NCBI RefSeq assembly: GCF_030272615.1
Contig: NC_081410.1
Coordinates: 288,857,957 to 288,921,956 of the forward strand
Reading direction: 5' to 3'
Origin: Cryptomeria japonica
Lineage: Eukaryota > Streptophyta > Pinopsida > Cupressales > Cupressaceae
DNA: 64,000 nucleotides
Part shown: positions 49,344-60,762 of the stretch, one piece after another
Position numbering within the stretch: position 1 is the stretch's first letter
Layout: every line of letters starts with the position of its first letter
The notes under the pieces: generated by a model
Databases searched by the model: none
Told to the model about the DNA's origin: nothing
Seen by the model: the letters and a program-made list of their open reading frames with translations, nothing else
Position numbers and translations under genes: made by a program

Positions 49344-52300
49344 ATGGCTTCCGCATCTCATACCAGTTCTAGTGCATCTGTCGAGTCTACAAGTTTTATT
49401 TAATGGAAGTCCAAATATAATGCCCTATCAGAAGTTCCGATTGGTGTGATAGTAGAAGAGGGAATTTCTGACTACATAGATTGCAAGATTGAAGACCTAG
49501 GGTCTCTAGCTATCCACATCCAGTTAGGTTTATTTTGTGGAAAAGATAAGAAGATCAAACCAAATTTTAATATTTTGGAGAAGAAAAAGCTCCACAATGC
49601 TATTTACTTCCTGGAGGATTTCACAGAGGATCATATAAGGATCATTTTGAGTAGAGTCCATGGTGATAAAATGTACCTGGAGAGAACTCATGATATCACA
49701 TTGCAGGCAATTCATGCAGTCACCAGATTCTACAACATAGGGGAAGTGCCAGCTCTAAGGATGGTCAGCAAAACTGAAATGTCCAAGCTCCCCGATTCAG
49801 TGAGTGACTCATGAGGCATGACAGTAAATTCTATCAAGGATGATCTGGTGAAGTATGCATGCATGGTGATTGGATACCAGACATTCTCAGCCAGTAAAAT
49901 TAACTATGTATCTACTACAGCGGTAAATGTCACTTACCGGATGATAAAGGAGGATGCATCATTTGATCTGTGCACTGGTATGCAGAGACAACTCATGTTG
50001 AATATGAATTCAATCAAATAGGATAATGCACTAAGGTTCAAGTTTTGACAACTACTGGTTGGGTTGTTCTTCTATTTCCAAGGCTACTTTCTAGGAGTAG
50101 GAGATGTCCAGTGGTCTGCTGACCAATCGGTGACCAAGCAAATGAAGGAAAGCATTGAAAATATTGGAACCGATTACCCTGATATTCTGAACAAGTATTT
50201 TGATGAGTTCAAAAGGAAAATGAGCCAAAGAATGAGGATATCAAGTGACATCATCAAGAAATATGAAGACAGTATCTATTTCACCATCCAAGTAGATGAA
50301 TGCATAATGGAGGCTGTTGTGCCCAAACAAGAAGAAGTGGAGCCAATGGGCTATGAGGTGATGTACGATATGCTAAAAGGGTATGCCTCTACCCTTATTG
50401 CCTCACTTCTTGATCCTAAGGAAAAGAGAACTGAAACCTATCTAGAAAGGATAACACCGGTTGAGGAACCCTCTGCAATGAAAGAAAAAGAACCTCCAGT
50501 GAAGAAGGCAAAGGTAGTGTCTGCAACATCAGCACTAGTTACCACTGCAACTCCAAAAGTGACCAAGCGGTCACCAACCAAGAAGAAACCAGAAAGCAGC
50601 ACTGGCTAAAGTGTTTGAGAGAAAGAGTAAGACAAGGAATACCTCTCCAGACTCTGAAGAAAAAGTGTCTGAGGAAAAACCAAAGAAAACATGTCAAGCA
50701 AAGAGGAAGACAAAGAATGAACCAACATCATCTGCACCGGTAAATATAGATATATCTTCCTATAAACCTTTGACACATTGTCAAAGAACAATAAAGAATG
50801 TTAGGAGAAAAGTGCTAAATGACTTAATTGAGTGTTTTCATGACTTTAATGATGATGAAAAGGAAGCGGTTGAAAAGGAAATAATTCAATATTTATGTGT
50901 TAATGACCGGTCACCCTCAGAGATTAAGTCTTAGACACTATATTCTTTATATATGTCATTAGACAATAGATGGTGCATTACCATAGAAAAGGAATAGGAA
51001 ATTAGGGAGAAAGTTTTTGCATAGTACTTTCCCAACCTGTCAAATTCTGAATTGTTTGATGTTATTGACCAAAATAAAGGACTCTTCTTCACTAGAAGAA
51101 GAAGACTCTAGCTGTTAGAAGGTAGAGTTGATGATGTCTAAAAAGACACTCATCTGTATATGAGAATCATTGTCCAGACTCACAAAGTGCATCTAGCCAA
51201 CTGGCAAGCTGAAAAAGAATCGATTATATCCAAACTGGATGAAGTATTTGATGATGAAGGAAATCCGATTGTTGAACTGATCGACACCATTGATGTTGAT
51301 GCTCTGGATGTTGAGGATGTTACTTAGGAAACACCATCTGAGGCAATAGGATAGAAGCAATAGGCTAAATAGGTTGATAAGAAAGCTGAGGACAGACAAG
51401 AAGCGACAAAGGAAGAGACAGAGCAGAGGAAAAAGGATGAAGAAGAGAAGTGGAAAAGGGATGAAGAAGAGAAGAAGAAGAAAGATGAAGAAGAGAGAAA
51501 GAAGGATGAAGAAGAGAAGAAGAAGAGAGATGAAGAGGAGAAGAAGAAGAAGGATGAAGAAGAGAAAAAGAAGCAAGAAGATGAAAAGAAAAAGAAGGAA
51601 GAAGAAGATAAGGAATAGGAGAAGAAGGAAGTAGAGAAGAAGAAGAAGGAAGAGGAAGAAAAAGAAGAGGAAAAGAGGAGAGAAGCAGAGAAAAGGAAGA
51701 AGGAAGAGGAGGATAAGTAAGTAGAGAAGAGGAGAGAAGTGGAGAAGAAGAAAGTGGAAGAGGACAAGGCAGGAGAAGTGGAGAAGAGCACCCAGATGGA
51801 GACTCTGAAGACAACCAGGAGTCAAGCCAAACTAGCTGATCTCTCCAGTCCTATCGATCTCCAGTCTGCAAGTGAAATAGAGCTGATGCAGAGAATCAAG
51901 GTAGCTCAAGAGCACCTTGAAATTATTCGACGAAAGAAGGAGCATGATGTAATTCAAGTAGTTGTGGATACGCTTATCGGTTTGATACCCGGTACAAATA
52001 TTTCCAACACTGATTCATCACTAGCTAAACTCAAGTTCCTATGCACAGTAGTGGATGATTAGGTGCAGACCCTTGAAGAGGTAGCAAAGGCTAATGTCAA
52101 GAAGGAGCATCAAAAAGCTCTTAATATAGCTTTGGTGAAGAAGTTCAATGAGCTCTGGATTGAACTAAAGAAAGAACAAAAGGATATAAGGGATGCTCTA
52201 GATGAGGGGAATCTAATACTCAACAAGATCTGCCAACCCCATCTATTCTATGATGATGTGCTAGCTCAAAAGCAAAAACTTGAAACAAACTTGCAGTCCT

Positions 52301-52662
52301 ACTTGAGCACATTCAAGCTGCCTTATGCTTCCTTTACAACTTATGGGCAAACTGTTCATTGGTTTCACATCTAGTCAGAAAAAATGGAGCAAGAGATTAG
52401 CACTCGGTCTAGAGATTTGCAGGAGCTACAATTGGTTCTACTCCCAAGATTGCAAATTCTTCAGAAGTGCTATCTGAACTTGGATGCCTTAACAGTTACA
52501 TAGGAGATGAGCACAATTGATGCCATGGAAGAAAAGGTCTCCCAGATGTAGACAGAGCAAGAAGTAGCCACCTCCCTACTTGAGTCCCAGTCTTTGTCGA
52601 TGAAACAATTCTTGCAGGACTTTAAATTTGTTTTTGACATGTATCATTCCTTGTTGTCATAA
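49344..52662 (+). pseudogene. Element C second ORF: ~1,106-codon orphan protein with Lys/Glu-rich helix
   Basis: The likely start is the ATG at 49344 (MASASHTSSSASVES). The frame runs in frame 3 to about 50609, changes to frame 1 and ends at the TAA at 52660-52662, with about a dozen in-frame stops. The N-terminal ~270 residues look globular (for example GISDYIDCKIEDLG, HNAIYFLEDFTEDHI). Then come a basic Lys/Pro/Ser/Thr stretch (about 50460-50720), a short helical domain, a very highly charged Lys/Glu/Asp run (about 51370-51780) that fits a single stable helix or coiled coil, and a helical C-terminal part (51790-52660). It has no RT, integrase, protease or envelope motif that I recognise. 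The C-terminal part is homologous to the ORF in element E. Function unknown. Confidence 0.7.
51370..51780 (+). repeat. Purine-rich GAAGAAGAG tract coding a Lys/Glu-rich helix
   Basis: Almost pure A/G sequence with units such as KKDEEEKKKRDEEE. The high regularity suggests expansion by slippage. Open frames on the opposite strand here are shadows caused by the purine bias. Confidence 0.85.
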
Positions 52663-52950
52663 ACTTTTATTATTTTTAATATCAAATGAAAACAGGGTTG
52701 TTCAGCTATACTTTGTCATTGTTGGCAAAGGGGGAGAAGAATTCTATTTGGAGAAGTATCTGGTAATCAAAATTTTGGTTATATGCTCTGAATATCTCAA
52801 TGTTTATGCTCTATATGCAAAAGTGCTACACATTGTATTGTTAAAGGGATAGTGTATATGCTTAGGGGGAGCAATTTTGCTAATGGCATGATTTTGTTGT
52901 AAAACACTTAGATGTCAAAATTTTATTTTCCTAAGTGTTTCCATCAATAC
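52663..52950 (+). other. Element C 3' region with accessory purine tracts
   Basis: It contains CATTGTTGGCAAAGGGGGAGAAG (about 52717-52739) and CTTAGGGGGAGC (about 52861). The first has the same layout as the upstream tract in copia 1, copia 2 and element E. Confidence 0.65.
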
Positions 52951-52963
52951 CAAAGGGGGAGAT
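52951..52963 (+). promoter_or_regulatory. Polypurine tract of element C
   Basis: CAAAGGGGGAGAT lies directly before the right LTR (TGTGGGCATT). Confidence 0.87.
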
Positions 52964-53149
52964 TGTGGGCATTTTTTATGTTTATGTTGTGATTGTCATT
53001 GATGGACACACAGTTGCATTGAGATCCTCTTTATATGTATGAGTTAGAGCACAACCGGTATTTGTTCCAACTGGTATGTTGTATTATAGTCTTTAGACTA
53101 TTGATGTTTTGCAAAATTTGTTTCCCGATTTGAAGTGGCATGTTGACTC
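52964..53149 (+). repeat. Element C 3' LTR, left fragment
   Basis: It matches the first ~185 bases of 46437-47566 and breaks off at GACTC where insertion D starts. Confidence 0.92.
53145..53149. repeat. Left TSD of insertion D (GACTC)
   Basis: Identical to 58098-58102. The uninterrupted LTR at the left end of element C has AACTC at this place. Confidence 0.87.
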
Positions 53150-53229
53150 TGTTACCACATCATTATTCCTCATGGCGAGAGTGGGTCATCTTTTCCTTTT
53201 TATGTTGGAGTCCTAGTTCATACCATATT

Positions 53230-53612
53230 ACCTTGGTTCAAGTCCTTAATGTGGCCTCAAATCCTTTCTCTAGTCATTTAAGTCAAGTTTAGATAATTCA
53301 TTGAGCTCCTTGAACATGTCGAACCATTTTGAACTGGGTTCAAGATGTTCATTTAGGTTCAATAGGTTCCAAGGTGTTTAGAAAAGGTTCTTCATACTAA
53401 CATTTTCTCTAAGTTTTTGCAGCAGTTCTTTAATAAAGTTTTTCCAGTTCGGTGATATAACATTTGTGTTGAACTTGTTGAACTGAGTTCAAAGGGTTCA
53501 AATATGTTCACCATGTTCAACACGGCAAAGTGGTCAACAGTTTGACGTGGCGTACATCTTGAACTACTTGAACACTCAAGAAGTTGGTTCAAGATGTTCA
53601 TACAGGTTCAAT
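53230..53612. repeat. Cluster of GTTCAA/TTGAAC words at the 5' side of insertion D
   Basis: At least 14 exact copies of the 6-mer or its complement lie in under 400 bases, among them two copies of GGTTCAAGATGTTCAT (53337 and 53586). The cluster lies before the ORF and may be a promoter or subterminal protein-binding array. Confidence 0.7.
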
Positions 53613-54087
53613 GCTAGTGGGTCCTGCGGTTTCTAATGTTTTGAGAAGTGCATTTATTTCTAAATACGGAAAGGAAGAACCATATTATAAAATGATGTCA
53701 TTCTTTGGCTTTTTCAAAGTAAGTGAACATTTCGGGAACTGGCAGTTTCTTAAAGTATGCCGCCATGCATTCAATGCATGCGTGCGAGGGTCTAATCTAC
53801 CAATTTGCTGCGTTCGGAATGAAATTGTGAAATCATTGCATTTAATGTGTCTGTATTATTACCTTTCTCAATAAGGTATGAAAATCATTTGTGTTCTTCG
53901 TTTGCTACTTGTTGCTGGATTTTTGTTTATATTATCCTTGGATAGGAGTCTTTCTTGCTGCTAGTCGTCATCTGATTATACAGTTGTGAAGGTGAGTCTT
54001 TCCTTATTTTCTCCAGTGTTTTCCCTTGCATTTTGTCTCATACAGAAGGTTTCATTGCAATCAAATTAGGTTTCTTGTTTTGAAGTC
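53613..54087. other. Insertion D leader
   Basis: An open stretch at 53584-53874 (96 codons) has no known motif. Around 53992 GGTGAGTCTTT and later TTTGTCTCATACAG look like a splice donor and acceptor, so an intron of about 60 bases is possible. No primer site is recognised. Confidence 0.35.
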
Positions 54088-57000
54088 ATGAAGTCCACCC
54101 TGCACTTGTTTGGAAATGTCTTTAGCTTAGTGTCCATAGAAGCCATAGTTAGTGATACTGACCTGAAGGGTGAGAACCTTGAAGATTTGAAAGAAAGGGT
54201 GTTCAAGGGTGTTGATAAGTCTTTTTTTATAGAGATTTTGAGTAGTGTACTTTTAGAAGCCACAGCCTTTCCTCCAGCAATTCCTTGTCCAGAGCTGGTT
54301 CGAGAGTGTATTGCCAGATATGACCCTGTATCTGAAACTATTAAAAGGGATAATGGCAAAACCCTTCTTTCCATTAACCATGAGGTGATTGCTTCAGTGT
54401 TCAAGATATCGGATTATCAGTTTTCTAATTTCTCCCTTGCTTAGTCAATTAGTGAGTTCAATGCAGACAGAGCCAGACACAGGAATAATGTGGCGAAGTT
54501 CTGGTTAAAGGTCCCTTAGAGAGGTGGTTCTAGACTACCTAAAAATCCTAACAAGAACCACATGTTGCCACATATCCATGATGTAATGCTTCTGTTGCAT
54601 CGAGCCAAAGGTTTTGCTGAAGCTTATAGCTTTGATGATTGGATATATTGTTATGTGCAATTAGTTCTGGAAGGAAAACAATATTTGGATTGGGCAGAGT
54701 TAATTGCTGATTCGATGAGAGAGCAGTTGATTCTAGCCAAGCAATTTCAACAAAAATTCTTCATGTCCTCGTATCTTTTGTATTATCTGGCCTGTGTTAA
54801 GGAGTTAACAGGTATACCCAAGCAGCCCACTGAGGAAGATGTTCCGATGTATGAGTTTTATCCAATGCTGCAAAAAGACAATGCCCTATAAGATTTCAGG
54901 AGGGTACACAATGCATTCCTGGGCAATATGTGTCATGAACTGAAGGGTACAAAAGCCAAGCAGATTTTAGATGATGCACAGTCCTTGATTAAGAAGTTCA
55001 GAAGCTTCTACATCCAGTTCCCACGCTTTTGCTATATACGAGTAGGAGGCTTTGAAGAGGAACCCTTCAAGCTTTCGCATTTTTGTTTTGATTGTTTTGT
55101 CCTAGCAGAAGTATGCAGACAACTGACTTCCATGGTCAAGAAGGCACAGCCTAAGGACAAGTGGGAAGGTCATTTTCCAATACAATTGGGAGTGTTATCC
55201 TGTAATTCAATGTCTAATGCACTAAGTATAGGAGCAGACCTTAGAAATTTTAATTTCTCTCTGTATGCTGAAAGAAAAAGGTTTGACAATAAGGGATTTT
55301 CTCAAAGCCTCGGCTTAATGCCTTATCTTCCCACACCACAGTTAGAAGATTTCTGGGAAGACTGTTCAGATGAACTTGAAGTCTTCAAAAGAGAAAATAT
55401 GAGATTGGTGCTGGAACAGGTTATTTCTCTACAAATAAAGATAGATGTTAAAGGGCTTGAAGAAGATTATCTTGAACTGTTTGAACTAGGGTATTTAGCC
55501 CATGTAGAGACTGAAATGCCCCCAATTAATTGGGATGAGGAGGAAAGTGATGACATACAATTAAGAACCGAACGAGTTCTAGACAGAACTATGGCATGGG
55601 TGGTTAAAAAGAAAGCAATGAAGCTAGGCACCAAGTCCCTTTCTATGAGAAGTATGTCTTCACCAAAATGTCCTTCTAGCAGTGCTCCTATTCGTGCAGG
55701 TAAGGAAATCAAGTCAGCTCAGCCTAGATGCAGATCTAGCCCAACTCTGGATTTCAGTACCCCTCGGCATACTCGATCACGTAGTGTCACCCAAAGGAGG
55801 ATGGACCAGGTCAAGGATATGGGAGTAAAAGATGTCTTGCTTGAAGCTCAGATCTTTGAAATTGAAGATTTGGATGGTGAAGTTGCTTGTGCTCTAGACT
55901 CCCAAATGGTGACTGTGGCTATGACGCCACCCCCAAAGATGATTGAAGGAACTTCTCATTCTGCTATGACTCCTAAATGGTTAACAACCTCAGTGAACAA
56001 GAAAAGGAGCTTTCTTCCTATGACCATTCCAATTCAGGAGATGGTTGCCAAGTACTCTGAGAAGAATCCAAAGCCAAAGAGGTTCAAGAACACCGTGCAC
56101 CTAAACAATGACGAGGAAACTGGTAAATAGACGGCGGAAATTGCCTCTTACAAACTGAAAGATGAGAACAAAGAGGCCGGTTTTGATGATTTTGAAATCA
56201 CAAAAGTAGAGTTGGGAAAGATGAGAAAGGATACAGATAACCATTTTTTCCAAGTGTTAGTGAAGAAAATGCTCACCCGATCAGAGAAGGATGGACGGGA
56301 GAAAAGAGAACTTAAAAGACATATAAGTGTTTTGGCTCAGTTCATCGATAACATCGGTTGCCTTGGAGCAATTCCAATATCCCATGCCACTAAGAATTTT
56401 GACCCAACTTCTCCGGAAAACAAGAAGTTGATGAATCAAGTTCAATGGGCTAAGAGAATCACTGAAGTGGTTGAAAAATGGATTGAACAAGTAATCAAAG
56501 ATGGTGAAAAATACATTACCGACTCCTGGAAGTTGTGTGATGAAGTACAGAGCCTGATTTCTAAAATCCAAAATTAGCTTGTACCATGGGAGAAAGAAGA
56601 GCACAAATGGAAAAATGTCCTGCCTCTATTTACCAAAATCGAAGAGTATGGAACTACCAGATTTCTGACAGAACATTCAATTAAGCTGGTATCTGATGAA
56701 TGCCAACTTTTCATGCTAAAGAAAACTATCATGTGGCGGGTGCTCACCTTTCAGTCAGTAATTACGGATGGAAAAACCTCCATCTATGAACTCCAGGATT
56801 TGCAGAGCAGTATAGTCAAGGATAATAAAGTGGTTAATCTCGATCATGACTGGGAACTAGGAATCTACAGGTCAAGTACATAGGAAGCAGTCAAGTCTTT
56901 CCGGTTGAACATGGAGAAGATCAGAGTTAGGAGTAGTTTCACGCTGGAGGATATAACCAAAGTGGCTAGGATCAAATCTATGGTTCTCATTGGGAATGAT

Positions 57001-57165
57001 CAACTGCCGAAGCACTCAGAGAAGATGGTGCAACACAAGTGGAATAAAGAGGTGGCAAAGGCGAAACTTAATGCAATGAAAGTCCCAAGCCAATCAATGA
57101 TCCAAGAACTCATAGCTGCACATGACGCTCGCGAAGATGGAGAAGAGGATGATGATGAAATATGA
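54088..57165 (+). pseudogene. Insertion D orphan ORF, ~1,026 codons with six in-frame stops
   Basis: A single frame (frame 1) runs from the ATG at 54088 to the TGA at 57163-57165 without any frame change. It is broken by TAG at 54442, 54517, 56128, 56575 and 56881 and TAA at 54889. The N-terminal half looks globular (PELVRECIARYDPVSETI, HDVMLLLHRAKGFAEAY, YCYVQLVLEGKQYLDW, LLYYLACVKELTG). A low-complexity basic/Ser/Thr/Pro region follows (about 55640-56110), then a helical part, and an acidic end (DGEEDDDEI). I see no DDE transposase, RT, integrase or helicase motif. The N-terminal pattern recalls the large plant-specific proteins encoded by some non-autonomous plant elements, but this is a resemblance only. 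The overall plan (globular, low-complexity, helical) is like the second ORF of element C. Confidence 0.72.
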
Positions 57166-58097
57166 CATAACACATCCACTTTGGGCTAATTTTCTTTATT
57201 TTTAAAAACATTTTTCATAGTTATGCAAAAACTTCAGGACAACTGTCCGAAAATAATTTTTGTTGTTTTCACAACTGTTTTATCAAGGAGTGGTCAAGTT
57301 TTCAGGGAGACCCCCCCCGTTTAGACTATAAATTAAGTAAAACCGATGGTAGAAGGGTTATATTTTAGTAACTGACTTTGGTAAACTTGGATGGAGTGTT
57401 TGTTTTGATATTTTCTGTTCTTAATCAAAGGAAGAATCAGATGGTTGAGATTTGTGGTGGAAAAAGATTGGCAGATGTATCATTGTGTCTTTGATTACAT
57501 AAAGATATATATATGAAATCTGATCATATTGTTTTTGGGGAGAAGAAAGATCTGTGTATTTTGAATCTAAATAGATAACATGTCTTTGCATATGTTCATC
57601 CGATCAAGTAACAGTATTTGATTATTTCATTGTAGTTTTTCATAATTCCTCTGATGTTCTTTCCTTTGAATGTATTGTTTACTCTGGAAAAGATTCATGT
57701 TTGTGTGTGGATTTATTTTCCTTGAATCTGTTTGTCTTTATTTGCAAGAAGTATATTGAACTTTGTTTTAGTTGTTGTAGTTACATACTTTGAAAATTAA
57801 GAAAATAGTTTCCATTATTTATGAGATATGAGGAAAGTTATAGCCTTTCATCCAAGAATGAAATAGGTGGCCTTATATGCTTTCTGGTTAAAAGCTTTTC
57901 ATTTGGATATAAAGAAAGAAAAAAAACACATTTTATGAAAAATCTAGATAGGGACCTGTACCTAGGCAAAAATTCAGAGGGAGGTTATTTGAACAAACAC
58001 TTACCCAACTGTTTAGTGAACCATTTGTTCTTAAAAGAAGGTAACAGAGTTTTAAAATTAATCATTTAAAAGCAAAGAGAAAATCTATTCACTAACA
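57166..58097. other. Insertion D 3' region
   Basis: Gene-free and T-rich. It holds a C8 run (about 57311-57318), but this is not followed by a primer site. An internal GGTAACA at 58040-58046 is the reverse complement of the insertion's first 7 bases, but the insertion continues for 51 bases more. A short ORF (57821-58069) has no motif. Confidence 0.5.
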
Positions 58098-58102
58098 GAC
58101 TC
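58098..58102. repeat. Right TSD of insertion D (GACTC)
   Basis: Identical to 53145-53149. Confidence 0.87.
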
Positions 58103-59048
58103 CAAGCGGTTTGAGGGATTAAAGCGGCATAGCACATTTTTACCAGTCTTCATTTTTGTCAAACTGGCAACTAGCATTTTGTATGAACCAGTAATACTCT
58201 GTGATGAGTTACCAACCGACATTTTGTGATGAGTTACCATCCACTGATTGTTTGATGGTGCCGACACATTAATGGTTCTTTTTGTGTCGTGGTACCAAGT
58301 ATGTCCAGGTTCATTGAACCTAGGAAATTGTAATGTAATCTTATTGGACCGACATGAAATCAGATTCCTTTATAAGGACATCATGTCTAGGGTTTTAGGT
58401 TGTTGATGTGGATATAGTGAAAGTTGATGTTGTTGCTAGGGTTTAAGGTGATTGAGGTGTTGGAGAGAATATGAATGTGTAGAAGACTAAAGTAATGCTA
58501 GAGTGCATTAGGAACGAGCTACCAAGGATCTAACCAAGCAGTCTGTGCAACTAGCTAGATCAAACACTTGTTGATTACTCACATCTTTGACAAGTCTGTG
58601 GCCCTTAACCGGGTAGGCCCAAAAGCCTTTTATAAATCCTCTAACAAGGTGGTTCACATCTGTGGATCTAAAATCCTCTAGCAAGGTAGTCTTTAATCGG
58701 ACTTATCTCCTAACAAAGATTGAGATTCCTAACAGGATCTGTTCTGGTAAAGAACATTGTAAGACCTTAACCAGTCTGACCTTAACCAATCTGGTTCCTA
58801 TTCTGCATATGGTTACTTGTGAGTTCCATCTCACCATGGTTTTTCCCATTTGGGTTTCCATGTCAAAATCTCTTGTGTTATGGTGTTTGTGCTTCTGTGG
58901 GTGAATGCATTATTAGCTATTTGGTTTGCATATTTGTTAACCGGTTTGTCTGCTAAATTGTTTTACTAATTTACTGTCAGTCTTGCAAAGTGTTTAAGTG
59001 CAAAGATTTTTGGCATACTATTTTACCCCCACCTCTTAGTATTCATCA
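58098..59048 (+). repeat. Element C 3' LTR, right fragment
   Basis: It starts GACTCCAAGCGGTTTGAGGG, matching the left LTR from about 46618, and ends ATTCATCA. Confidence 0.92.
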
Positions 59049-59053
59049 GTGAT
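59049..59053. repeat. Right TSD of element C (GTGAT)
   Basis: Identical to 46432-46436. Confidence 0.87.
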
Positions 59054-60762
59054 GATGAATTAATCTCAATTGGATCATCCTCTACATCTCTCAACACTCA
59101 TCCCAATCGTAAGGAAATTATGGTGATTGACAAGTCTCTTTTCGAATCTCCACAAGAGATTGGGAGTCCCACTTATGAGTCTTTATCTTCTATTCATTAT
59201 AATATCCTCTTTTCTAGAAATAAGGCTCAAATAAGTTATACATGTCCCTTTCCTAAGGTTTCTTTTGTGCAAGAGGAGCATGACTTAGTGGTCTATTCTT
59301 CTCCTATAAGATACTTTCTTGATCAAGACATTTCAATACTTATCATCTTATACATGTTTTTGCTCTCATTTATTATAGAGAATTTAATATGTCATGTTTA
59401 AATTTTTCATCCAATTAGTCATATATTCAAATAACATTAGTGGCTATTATGTTTCTCATCATTATGTGACATTAGTAGCTCACTTATTGGGGGCTTATTG
59501 TCATTCATTATAGTACAATTTCACATGCAATCATACTTTGGAAGCAACATAATAGCCTATTTTTGTCCCATCTCTTGTTTCTGTGTATTTGGGCAAGAGT
59601 GATTTCAAACATCTCTCCTTCATAAGATTAAAACTTTCCCCTTTGTGAAGTAGTGTCTTCTATAAGGATTTTCTTATTGATTGTAGAGGTGTATATTCCT
59701 ATTTGGAATTTCTTCTCCCATATAGGAACAAGTATACTTGCTGAGGATCTTGAGTACATATTCTTAATTGGGACCTCTTCCTTGGTGTGGAAATCTACAA
59801 TAATTCATCAAATCATTGAGTGGTATCTTTTATAATGAACCCTTCTATGTTGTGGACATGCTTATCCCTGACGGGCATCTCTTTCCTTCTGTTAGAAGAG
59901 TGTTTTTATACATGATCCCTATTTGACATCCTTTCTTCTATGCTTGGAGGGAAAGGGTGATATTTTAATCCTCTATTATTTTCTCCAATTGATTCACCTT
60001 TCCTTTGTGGAGTTGCATTTTTTATTTGATTTCATTTATTGCATAGAATATGTGTCTTCCTTATCTAGGACCTATTCTTTATTTGAAATAATATGTCTTT
60101 GATGAACAATCTCTCCTTAGTAAAAGTGTGCAATCCTTCGCTAAGAATCCTCTTTTCCTAAATATTGGAGAAGGTGTGTATTCTTCTCTTCATTCTCTTC
60201 ATTTTAAATATGTTATTGATATCAAAGACTCCCTCTATTACCAAAGGTGGATGTCTTTGGATAATGATTTCTTCTTCCTTGTAAAGGTAATTCTTTTCCA
60301 AACCCTAATTCTGTATTTTTTGCATTTAATATTTCATCTTGTGTTAGAAATATCTAATCCTCACACTCTTGATTGTGTTGAAATATTCATTTAGTTCTCT
60401 TTTTTACCAAATTATTCTCCATTAGTTTTGATGATGTATCAGATCTTGTTGTGAGAATTTTTCATCAATTTAATATTCACAATTTGTTGTGGGAAACATG
60501 ATACCCTATTTCACCTCACTAATTAGCAAGCGAAAATATGGGGGCATATAGCTACCCACAAATTTCATCACTTCCTTAGTAAGCATTTAGGTGATTTTTG
60601 TGATTTTATCTAACAATGTGGTTTTATAGTACAAAGTTCCTAGTGATGTACTACAGATACCGCTAAGGGCTTCGTTCGACACCTAATGGATATATCTTTT
60701 TTCATGAATGTTTGTTTTTATATACTTTATCTTTCATATGCACATAGTGTCACATGACAGTT
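59054..60762 (+). pseudogene. B-Tat 3' ORF remnant and spacer
   Basis: A reading frame (59120-59401 as the open part) continues the Ser/Pro/Glu-rich style of the protein upstream of element C. The region to 60762 is T-rich with no recognisable RT, RNase H or integrase. Short open stretches at 59653 and 60128 carry no motif. Confidence 0.45.

Larger units (their letters stand above)
53150..58097 (+). mobile_element. Insertion D: 4.95-kb TG...CA unit with orphan ORF and no visible LTR, TSD GACTC
   Basis: The right LTR of element C is continuous up to GACTC (53145-53149) and resumes after a second GACTC (58098-58102), as comparison with the left LTR shows. The insert starts TGTTACC and ends CTAACA, a 5-bp terminal inverted match TGTTA/TAACA. 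I looked for direct terminal repeats, a primer site and a purine tract before the end and found none. It carries one long decayed ORF. The TSD length and TG...CA ends fit an integrase-type insertion, but the absence of LTRs is unusual. Confidence 0.82.
46437..59048 (+). mobile_element. Element C: pol-less LTR element with gag and a long second ORF, TSD GTGAT
   Basis: The left LTR is 46437-47566; the right LTR is 52964-53149 plus 58098-59048, split by insertion D. The TSD is GTGAT (46432-46436 and 59049-59053). Without D the right LTR is 1,132 bases against 1,130 for the left. Inside are a primer site, a coiled-coil and zinc-knuckle gag, a second ORF of about 1,106 codons and a purine tract. 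There is no protease, integrase, RT or RNase H. Confidence 0.92.

Noticed and set aside
51193-51825. Long Leu/Phe/Ser-rich minus-strand ORFs resembling membrane proteins
   Set aside because: They are shadows of the A/G-rich Lys/Glu tract of the element C second ORF on the + strand.
58040-58046. GGTAACA as the true right end of insertion D (7-bp inverted match to its start)
   Set aside because: Comparison with the uninterrupted left LTR of element C shows that LTR sequence resumes only at 58098, with a perfect TSD there.
53150-58097. Insertion D as an ordinary LTR retrotransposon
   Set aside because: No direct repeat between its first and last kilobase could be found by eye, and no primer site follows its first kilobase. 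Kept open as a point to test.
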